Shown here piece after piece: positions 54,792-64,000 of a DNA stretch of 64,000 nt (within the stretch, counting starts at the first letter, position 1; each line of letters opens with the position of its first letter). The translations under genes and the position numbers were made by a program. Below the pieces are notes generated by a model. It was not told the DNA's origin. It searched no databases and was given only the letters and a program-made list of their open reading frames with translations. The stretch is taken from assembly GCF_008831285.2 (NCBI RefSeq), contig NC_045147.1, forward strand, positions 15,788,854 to 15,852,853, given 5' to 3'. The DNA comes from Nymphaea colorata. Its lineage: Eukaryota; Streptophyta; Magnoliopsida; Nymphaeales; Nymphaeaceae.

Positions 54792-56980
54792 ACGTTCCTC
54801 CTTTTTCTTTCCTCTTCTTTTCCTTCAGCTCAATTTTGGTATTTATCCATATGACTAGAATATTCGTTTTTTATTATAAATATTACTAACAAAAATTTCT
54901 AGCTTCTTTGAAATTCATCCTCTCTCTCTCTCTCTCTCTTTGAGAACATCAAGGTAGACATACAGATAAATATATTACAAATGAATCAATGAGATCTATG
55001 TAAGAAGATTCTTCAGAGTTTCCGCCGTTTATTTTTTTCCAATTACCAATTTGTATTGCCACAAGAACTTGTTGGGAATCCAGCAGTCCAATTCATAGTT
55101 GGCAGTTAATGGTGTAGCATCAACCTGCACTTCGACCACAGTTGGACTCGAGTCTTATCTAAGGAAATCAAGCGATGATCCTCTCCAATCCGACCCCAGT
55201 TTGGGTTAGAAGCTCAATTGGGATGCCAATTTATCTCTCATTTCATTGTTCATCCAATCATTTATCAGAATCTGCATCTGATTAATCCGTTTTATAGTAA
55301 AGAAAATAAAATTCAGGGTGCCGGCAAGAATTCTGTGCAATAGGTGGAGAGTCAGACACAAGTTTTTCAAATTGAATAAGACCAAGAACTTAAAGCCCAG
55401 GTGCATCTGTGGACATAATTTAAAGTGGCAGGAGTCTGCCAGCTTGTCTATTAAAAGAAATACAATTAATAACCAGAATTAGATTCTGTGTGTAGTTTAT
55501 ATTGGAATCCAGCTCTTGCACATAGATAATGGTTTTTTTTTTTTTTTTCTCTTTTAGGTTACTTAGTTTTGACTTTAAAGAATTTCGTCACCGTCCAAGT
55601 CCCAACTTAAGCTTTGATTATTTGGTACTCCGACTTTGTAAACCAACCACAGGCGCTCCACCTACTGAAATCCCTATATCTGATCAGCTCAACCAGAATT
55701 CCTACGGTGCTCCTATATATTATCCTTGTAAGCTTACATTTTTATGCAATTAATCGGATTTAGATTTTACTTGGGTATCACTCCAGTTTGGTGAACAAAT
55801 CAATGTCAAATCTAAATCTGTTTCTACACCAACTGTGCAAATTCTAGATTAATTGTTGATTTCTTATGAAAGTTTGATGCAAACCTGTATAATCCAAAGG
55901 AGCTCGATCTAAACAGAAAACTTTGCTTTTTTTTTTTTGGACATTTGAGTTGCAAATGTAGTAAGAATGAGGAATAGGGTTTATAGATCAAGTACTGACT
56001 TTTAAATTATAAGTGGATAACTATTACATTTGGAAAATGACCCTGAGACTCCAAGCCCATGTATGCATGTGAGCACTAAAATGAATCAAGGATAACATAT
56101 AGCAGCACTTTCATTCCCTTATTTCCTTCTCCCCAATATCATAGTGCGCTAGCTGTCAATCTGTGACATGTCCTATCTGTCCTCTGTTTGATAGGACATG
56201 TGTCACTCCTTCCTACATGCAGAAGTGCAGGGCCTGTCATGTCATGTCGAAGGCTATGTTGGGATATCAACAGATCATATTCAAATCAGATGTATATTTC
56301 ACGATCATATCCATTTTTTCGGATATCTATATATTCATATTCGAATTTGGAGAAAGAAAATTCTATACCACATCTGAATCTGAAATTTAAATTTATAATC
56401 TGAATGTGACTTTTAGATTAACAATTGAATCCGACTTTTGAACCAAATTCAAACCACATTATAAACATTAGTAGGATATTTATTGAAAACTATATCTTAT
56501 CCAAATCTAAATCCGAATCCAGTTAATACTTACTTAAATCTGAATCCAATCAGAATTCTTAATCGAATATCAATTTTTTTTTTCGTATTCAATTTTTTTA
56601 TGCAGTTCGATCGGATATCAAATTTAAATTGACATTCCTAGCCACATGGCACCTTTGGACCAAGGGCAGATCGACGCCCTTGGATTTAATCTCCCTTGCT
56701 AATTTCAGGCATGGCCCATTAACTCTTGTCATGTATTATCCGCTTAAGAAAACTTAATTTTTTTCCTAATTTATACATTTTCATTCTAATTTCTTGCATT
56801 TTTTACATGTAGAAGCTATGTTTTTTCTGAGTCCATGCTCTAGAGCTCTTCATTTCATTCGAGTCTGATTAAACCTCTCATGCACAAATGGAGTTTTAAG
56901 CTTGTCAGATTATCCAGCAATGGTGGCTGATTTGGTTTCAGAAGCGCATTTTGAACCAAGTCAAGATAGAAAATATTGAT
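54792..56980. other. 3' UTR of the ERF gene and intergenic repeats
   Basis: A CT tract at 54919-54938, a T-run at 55532-55549, and at 56280-56640 a degenerate stretch rich in gaatccgaatc/attcaaat motifs similar to 31740-31990. No coding region is recognised. Confidence 0.5.
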
Positions 56981-56984
56981 TAAA

Positions 56985-58140
56985 AAATCTCACTCAACAT
57001 CGTGTGTTTGAAACAGAAATATTAGTCTGCCAAACATCATATTTTCCTGATGAAAAAACAAACATGTCTTTGTATATAATTCCTCCCGTGCTTGGACGGC
57101 AAACACTCTTTCCTTGAATCAAGTCTTGTATCCAAGAAAAGCACAAGGTAGAGATTTCAGATCTACCTTTTTTTTTTACCTTTTTTTGGCATAATCTCTC
57201 AAATATGCGACAGAAAACCAGCACCCAAAAACGTGGGCCAGAATAATCTCAACCAACTTGGTGGAAATGGAGATCCCATGTTCATCTTTGATGAGAGGTT
57301 AGAAAGGCTGCCATAAAGAAGTTTGTAGCCTTATCTTTTTGAAAGTGACTGCTAAACTTAATCGTGAAGCCTAATTTCATGATCTTTTTAATTATTTCTT
57401 TCGTTATGAGTGCTTAAACAATGTTTAATGCAAAAGTATTAAAAACTAATCTCTATTTTCCCATTAAACTGTCGCTTGATATAGTTCTTGAAATGTTATT
57501 AAACTTTCAAAAAGAATAATTTCTGCACTTACAAAGCCAGGGATGGCAGCAGCGTTCCCTACAACTTAATAACGACAGTTTTGATGTGATAAGTTCCGGC
57601 CGGCCCCAAATATCAGAATGCACTTTTTCAATTATTATATAACTTGTTTCATCAACCTCAAGAAATGGTGACCCACAAGGTTTTACCATATTGGCAACTT
57701 GAACATGATATCAGATTCCTGTTTTGTCGAGCAACGTCAATAAAACTTCATATTACTCAAAGGGCCTCGAAGTGTTGATTTGGAGGTAACTTCTTCTACA
57801 AAACATGATTGAAACATATTTTGTAACATCTTCAAGGCATGTATTTCACTTGTCAGTTAAGGTAATCAACAAAAGATCCTTACTTCAAGTTTGGAACAAA
57901 AACACATTCCTGAGAGAGAGGGAGAGAGACTCATTTAACAGCCTTCATTCTTTTCATTTCCAGCCATAAACAAATCAGTTCCTCTATAAGTATTCGAGTT
58001 TTGCAGCCAACCAGACTTTCCAGGCATATGTGCGCCTGTATCCACAAACCAGTTGACATCTTGGGCATCACATAAAGTCGATGTGCCAGGTGCATCATCA
58101 GATTGAGAACTGAAGCATGCTTGAACCAATTACAGCTGCC
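56985..58140 (-). mobile_element. Ty1/copia remnant: protease to integrase
   Basis: Minus strand, in element order. Protease near 58040 (NWFVDTGAH, then SGWLQNSNTYRGTD and MAGN). GAG-pre-integrase zinc motif near 57690 (CSSCQYGK). Start of the integrase core near 57615 (KVHSDIWG). Integrase C-terminal block near 57150 (SLPCAFLGYKT). Stops and frameshifts separate the blocks, and the RT/RNase H part is absent. It is a second, independent copia copy from that at 26.6-30.9 kb. Confidence 0.85.
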
Positions 58141-58585
58141 CAGAGCAGATTATTCTAACTTTTGGCAATCTTTATACATCACCTCTTCTTCTTTTCCTTT
58201 GCTTTGCTTTTCTTTACTTTCCATATTGATGCTTCTCGCCATTCTTTGTCGTCGTCTGGAGTCTTTGGACTTCTGTTTTGATGGAAATTTCGATCCCTTG
58301 AATTAAATTTATAATGGTGGTTGTCCTAGTTTTCCCTTTTTCTTATTTGTCATAAACGTGAATTCTCATTCCCGGCTTTGAAGTAAAGGAGTGAGTTGGG
58401 GAAGAAGGCTTCAATATAAGTACTTGTTACGAAAGTCTTGGATTCTGGACCACTTGGCCTTGTAACACCCAAGAAGACCATGTTTTCTTCAACAAGATTT
58501 CCCATGCCCACAACATCATCAGAAATGGAATTCATCCTTCCGGTGCAATTGGTAAGATGATTCATATTTTTCTTGATCACAGACA

Positions 58586-58980
58586 TCATAGAAGGGGATT
58601 GAACTCTCTTTGTTCAAAGTCTTCGGACTCATGAATTCTTAAATTACTTTTCGGTAATCTTCTAAGTTGGCAGCAAATCCAAGCGCACTTAAGACAGGGT
58701 TCCAGTGATCCAACCTTTGAGAAGGTGACCATACCTCTTGCAGGAAACATACTGCCGATCAGGAACTTCTTTTGCCCTTCCCACAGAATCAGTGCCATCA
58801 ATAGGTCGACTTGGAGCAGTAGTTTCGTCATCCAAGAAACTAACATATCTTGGTTTTCATGACCTAAAGCTAACATTCGCCTTTCCATGATTAAGAATTG
58901 GATGCTATCGACTTTACACTGGTAGGCTGGGTTTAGGAGAGTACCATCCCCATCAAGATGGGCCATTCCATGTAACGTTG
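58586..58980 (-). mobile_element. probable gag segment of the same copia remnant
   Basis: Minus strand, upstream in element order of the protease. One frame reads VPDRQYVSCKRYGHLLKG, resembling a degraded CCHC zinc knuckle of copia gag, although the pattern is incomplete. The neighbouring open frame 58586-58966 is the same DNA in a shifted frame. The intervening 58140-58586 shows no identifiable block. Confidence 0.4.
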
Positions 58981-60196
58981 CTTCTGTACCTGTTCTAACA
59001 TTTAAACGTGCTTCTTCATGTGCAGGATGCTGATGTTACTTGCACGTGTAAACCTTCCCTCCGCGACCTACTACAGGCTTTCTTTGTCGAAAAGTTGCAA
59101 CACATTTGGCAAGTCTGCGCCTATTTAATACGGAAGAATCGGAGCAAATCTTTTACTAACCCCTAAAAGATCATACTAGGCACCTAAAACATGTTCAAAT
59201 ACTGTAATGGCATCCAATAGTATGATACACCTGGAGGCATCTTGTTGAAGAACTCAAGAAGCAAAAGCCAACAGATACTTCCGGTACGTCTAATTCAGAG
59301 TGGGAAAAAAAAAATTCAGGATTAGCACATTAAAGAAGCACTAAAACTTCAAAGAGTGGGACTAAACAATAGGTGCAGGGTGCAACTAAAAAATGGCTGG
59401 CAATTATCCAACATTCTGGAGAACGGCTGCTAGGAGGTTAGGCCCCCGAACCTTTATTCACAAAAATGCAATTGTCCAACATTATTTGTTCGATTTGGTA
59501 AATAAAATTGAAATTCTACTGCACTGACCCTCATATAATGTTGAACAAGCTAATACATGGATCAGATGAACTAAGGATGCCCAACAGCAACATAAGCAAA
59601 GGATTTGACTATCTGCCCATACCCATTGGGTTCAGTAAGAACGATGCCCACTGCTAGTGAAACAACCAAGGTATTAACCATCATATGCAATGTAAAGGTA
59701 TCAAGCAAACTCACTGTTCCAACTCATATGTTAATAATCTCCGTTCCTTGGCAGCATTCAACTAATAAAATTTGAATGGTCAACTTTGTTTAAAAAACCC
59801 ACAAATCAGAAGCTACACTAATCCCGTTGCGTGATGTTAGACAATGAAATTGATTCCTTGCTACGCCATATAGAGCTTTATCTAATGCAAAGTCTTTTAT
59901 GAAGAGTTCCATGGACTTTATCTTTCTCAGAACATGAACGTGCTAAGTGCTCAAAGATCAAACCAAGATGCACCTGGCTTTTTGCATATGCCATTACACA
60001 GCTTCATTGGCAAGAGGAAAAGTAAACCAAAGATCAAGAAAAGGGATTTACAATATACAGTTGGAAATGATGTTACGGTGGTCTATTCACAGAACCTTGC
60101 AATATCTCAAAACTTTGATAAGCAATTAATTGATTAATTTTAGGGATAGAAAATTACAACAACAAAAAAAGACTGTCTGTCAGCCAGGGGCATATA
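58981..60196. other. intergenic / 3' UTR of the TMEM131-like gene
   Basis: Its right end is the 3' UTR of the minus-strand TMEM131-like gene. Otherwise nothing is recognised. Confidence 0.5.
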
Positions 60197-62399
60197 CTAG
60201 TACGGGAACTTCTGCAAGTGGCTCTGAGGTGTTTGGGCGAAAAAGCTCTGTGAATCAGGTGATATGTCAAACGTCTTAGAAGAACATATCCCTGGGCTGT
60301 CCATGAGCTGGAACTCAGGAAAATGATTGCCCCATATATCATAAACAAGACCTTCATTCACAGCCAATCCATCATTTTCATTTTCCTGTTTATTTATTCT
60401 TTCTTTCCCTAGCCTTGACCCTGGAGCTCGTGCATGTGGAGCAACACCAGAAGGCTGTGATAAACATGGGGAAGACGGTGATGATGAAAAAGTGGAAGGA
60501 TTGCACGCTCTTCGCTCATCATGTTTTCCACTAGTTGGGAATGTCGCAGAGGGCAATAAAACAGGACGACCACTCTTTTTCCTTGACATACTCAAGCAAG
60601 GCAGCTCAGGACTGGTATTTTCTGTGATTTGCTTGGATGGTAACACAGTCTGTCCACAAAACTTGTCTGGCTTTGGTTCTATGTTACCAGAATCTGCGAG
60701 TGATGTCTCGGTGAGAGCATAAGCAGGCATCTCAGCTGCACGCACATCAAGGCTAGATGACCCTTTAATAAGCGGGCTACCTGGACAAGATGATGTAAAA
60801 GGTGCAAGTGGAGACACCGGTGAAGATGGAGTGGAGTTGCCACTCTGGCTACTAGAAACCTCCTGTTTTCCTGCTAGTGCAGCGCCTCTTCTTTTCCTTC
60901 GCTTGCCTCTTCCTGTCTCTGTCTTAACTGTAAGGTTACCCTTGGGTGATGATTCAGCTAACCCTGAGCTCTCCACTATGCATTTTGATTTGCTTGTTGA
61001 ATTCGATGAGGATGACCGAGTATTATTGTCATTATCACAGTAGGACGGTAATGAAAAAGAGCTCACAATGTTATCCTGTATCCATCTCACATTTTGAAAG
61101 GATACAGTTTCAGACTCTTGGCTTTTATATGTGTCGTCGTGATGGTCAAACTCTATAGTTGAAGCAGGTGGGTTGGTTAACCTGAGAATCAGAGAAAGGA
61201 GTCAGCTTGGGGCAGGCAATGCTACACAAGTGTCTGTGTGACAGAGAGAAAGTGTGTTCTGTGTGTGAGAAAGAGTGTGTTCTGTGTGTGAGAGAGAGGG
61301 AGAACCTGAAACTCCTCTGACCCTGATGTGAATCAGCAGCTTTACCAATCTTGGTAAGTGAAGAAATAGCCCGTTTTGCATACTTGCCCAAGCATTCATC
61401 CCCTTCTGAGGTAGTAGCTTGTGGAACGATGCGGAAGAAGACCAAGAAGGTTGCGGAGGCTGCAACCAGAACCACAAGAGACACCTTTTGCAAAAGCATC
61501 CAGAAGAACGATCTTCTACAAAGGCTAAGCATATAAGCAGGAAAGGTTGCTCTCATGGGGATCACAAGGACTCCAGTTGAATAAGCAAGTTCAAGGTCCC
61601 TGTGAACCACTGATGCAGAAAAGTCTGTCTGATATGAAACAAGAAGCCTCATTGTTTCGCCAGGCTGAAGAGTGAAACCCTCACATGTGTCTACTGTAAA
61701 TCCATCTGATCCACAGCCAGTTCCTGAAATATCAATCCGTGTAACTTCCAGTGGCATATCTCCTGCATTTTTTGCATATAATACCTTCAGAAGTGGCCTT
61801 GCACAAGTGGCACTGGTGGATTTCATGTCAAGCAATTTTTCAGAAGGTGACACATTAAGAGAAAGAGGATACCCAAAGTCAAACTCCAGGCTCTGAACAG
61901 GTTTTGATCCTTCAAGCAATACAAGGGAAGCTAACCCTCCAGAACCATGTAATGGAAGCCATTCAGTCCCCGTGAGGTTGTTTCTAATCAGCACAGAGCT
62001 TCTCCAGACACAATGGTTTGATGGTCGAAATGAAATAGGCCCAAGAAGTGCACTTTCATTAGGATAAACATATGCTTCACTTATCCCAACCTCAGATATG
62101 AAAAAACCATCACTTTTTGTTGAAGCTTCATATTTGGTTGAACTACTTGCCAAGGCATGTTGTAATAGGTCATCAATGCCTGTGCACTGATCAATGATTA
62201 CTCCTGAGTTCAACACAAGCTGCATAACAACAGGCTTTTGACTTGGATTTTTCACAGTGATCCATTTTGAACAGTGTGCTCCCACATGGACAATTGGAAA
62301 CAAAATTTCAGTATCCCCGAGGACAGACATGCCTATTGCTGTTCTTTGTGATATCCAGTTGTTTAAAATACATTCATCTGCTTTTGCAATATCTGAGCC
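60197..62399 (-). CDS. TMEM131-like transmembrane protein, C-terminal exons (partial)
   Basis: Two exons lie in the window: 61306-62399 and 60197-61181, joined in frame (phase 2) across a 124-nt intron. Together they give the last 692 residues. The first exon starts at an acceptor ending at 62400, so 5' exons lie to the right, probably beyond the window. Early on is the TMEM131-family block (LGDTEILFPIVHVG, then SKWITVKNPS), an Ig-like extracellular/luminal region. One membrane segment follows (about SLVVLVAASATFLVFF), then a long Ser/Pro-rich cytoplasmic tail with a KRRKRRG basic patch, ending HLQKFPY. Animal TMEM131 recruits procollagen for secretion; the role of the plant protein is not known. 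Full-length plant members are about 1,200-1,300 residues, so roughly half is here. Confidence 0.88.
61231..61297. repeat. short tandem repeat inside the 124-nt TMEM131-like intron
   Basis: Two and a half units of a roughly 25-bp sequence, agagaaagtgtgttctgtgtgtg, fill much of the intron next to its donor. This may affect splicing efficiency. Confidence 0.8.
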
Positions 62400-62401
62400 C
62401 T

Positions 62402-63616
62402 AAAAGAAATCCCAAAATGGATGAGGGGGAAACTCTAGCTGCGCAGTTAACTATTTGTCTAACAAGGGAATGAAAAATCATTCAGGTGCACCACAGATTT
62501 AAGAATGTTACTGCCACAACTTGGCATCCCAATCTCTAGACAAATATGTGCAAGGACAATAACAGAACAGTCAAAGTCTATGGAACAGTTGCAAAATCTG
62601 GTAACAGATTATTTAACGAGTCCAAAGGCAATTATGCACCAAGAAGATTAAAATCACTGACTAAAAGTTCTCTAACTTTCAAAAGGTCTCTGGTGAAAAT
62701 GCCAGAAAGATAATTGTCAATTATTCGAAACCCTCAAATTCTCTGACATGAATGCAGACACCAGAACATGACACAACGCAGACATAATCAGTTCAAGATG
62801 ATCTTTCAAATGACAGGAAACAGGAAAATGCACACATGAACATACAAATGGGAATGGCACCTCAGGATTCATTGTCACCCTTTTAGGCCCCAACGGAAAA
62901 AATAATTGCAGGCATTTTATAGACACAAACCACTATATCATCCATTACCTAGCAAAGACAGACATTGTCAAATGCTTACATATGCACCTAGCACTTAAAT
63001 GTCAAAAACAGTGGTCTCTTGTGCACCTCATTCGACTGGATGCGTCTTCTCAAGCAAATTGTGAATGTGAACTATATGGTTTGTCTAATAAGTATCAAGT
63101 CTTGAAATTCCATTATCCTGATATGAGGAAAATCAAGGGCATGAAAATCAATGATTCAGAACACATCAAAATTTGATGCATAGAAAATCATGACATGTTT
63201 TCAGAAAGAACATGACTGAAGCATGTCTTTTAGCAAATAACTGTACCGAGTCCATGTGTATTCATCAGATTGAGTGAAATAGCATGAGAGGTATGCCATC
63301 CATCCTTCTCCCTCTCTCACATGCACATTTCAGTATATAAAGAGATTGGCGAAAGCTTTTCCAGGAACTTTTCAACATGTAAATATTCTCTCAGGAGATC
63401 TTTAAAAATCTAAAACTGAAAAAATGTAAAGAATAAAAGGGAAAACTATGAGACATAGTTTTCTAATATTTTTCTTTTAAACATGTAAAAAAATGAGCAG
63501 AAAAACCTTTTGAAAACATAAAAGAAACAAAAAAAATATGTGCTTAATATGGAAAGAGAAACTTCTATGAATCACTGAAGAAGAAAATCAAGCACATCTC
63601 AAGATAATATTGAAAC
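62402..63616. other. probable intron of the TMEM131-like gene
   Basis: No further exon of the family was recognised on the minus strand up to the window edge. Short frames such as 62717-62926 do not resemble the family, so the next exon upstream is probably outside the window. Confidence 0.5.
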
Positions 63617-63621
63617 ATTAT

Positions 63622-63877
63622 CGTTAGAGTCGGACCCAAAACAGTTTGAATCGGATCCATAGTGATAGAGTCCAGGGTCGTTAATAGTAGTAGCAGGATG
63701 TCTATCTCAGAGTCGGGTCAGGTGGAGGAGTTAGTAATGTAATAACCCACCCACAATACTATTTTTAAACAAGGGAGTTATCCTAATCGTAATGGAGAAT
63801 TTTCTGTTTGGAGAAGGCTGGGCTTTCTGTGTGAGTGTGTAGTGTCTTGAATTCGTATTTTTGTTAGCATGCTAACA
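63622..63877. mobile_element. 256-bp solo LTR (copia-type) with 5-bp target duplication
   Basis: The ends are inverted, (T>C)GTTAG at the left and CTAACA at the right. ATTAT flanks both sides (63617-63621 and 63878-63882), the 5-bp duplication expected of an LTR retrotransposon. No internal region is present. The short length fits copia. Its first base appears mutated from T to C. Confidence 0.7.
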
Positions 63878-64000
63878 ATTATTGAGTTATTTTGCCTATG
63901 GCTCCAAAAGACAATAGTATTGGGTATCTTTAAGATACCTGAGACACTAGTGACAGGATATATGTAAAATGAGAAGTGTCACAACATATTGAAGGCAATG

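Overview
The window is nuclear DNA from a land plant, almost certainly a flowering plant. It is AT-rich, with large introns, GA/CT tracts in the 5' leaders, TA microsatellites and worn retrotransposons. Every recognisable gene belongs to a plant family. The dense GA/CT tracts and long TE-filled introns would suit an early-diverging angiosperm such as a water lily or magnoliid, but that is only a guess.

From left to right there are six genes. (1) 228-6687, plus strand: a PEPKR2-type Ser/Thr kinase in three coding exons, with a 31-codon upstream ORF in its leader. (2) 8776-16673, plus: a GEM-like GRAM-domain protein in four coding exons separated by introns of up to 3.8 kb. (3) 19231-19977, minus: an intronless zinc-finger homeodomain (ZHD) factor. 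(4) 34509-35615, minus: a SAC51/SACL-class atypical bHLH. Its leader carries a 53-residue conserved-peptide uORF, split by an intron, at 35882-36139, and probably extends to about 39.6 kb. (5) 54237-54791, plus: an intronless ERF/DREB factor of the ERF012-014 type. (6) 60197-62399, minus: the C-terminal part of a TMEM131-like membrane protein whose 5' exons lie further right, probably outside the window.

The rest is intergenic or intronic. The clearest structure is at 26.6-30.9 kb. A minus-strand Ty1/copia pol remnant there is split between reverse transcriptase and RNase H by a Ty3/gypsy 3' end and a 2.96-kb LTR. A second copia remnant (gag knuckle, protease, integrase) lies at 57.0-59.0 kb. 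A 256-bp solo LTR with a 5-bp target duplication is at 63.6 kb. There are also two copies of a MITE-like family, a mini-CACTA-like element, several tandem or dispersed duplications, and many microsatellites. No tRNA, rRNA, CRISPR array or recognisable miRNA precursor was seen.

The genes do not form a functional cluster. The most informative feature is the SACL uORF. In Arabidopsis this peptide couples translation of the SAC51 bHLH to thermospermine, which controls xylem differentiation. Here its exon structure and reading frame are intact. Most stretches longer than 300 bases without a gene contain only the repeats listed, or nothing I can identify.
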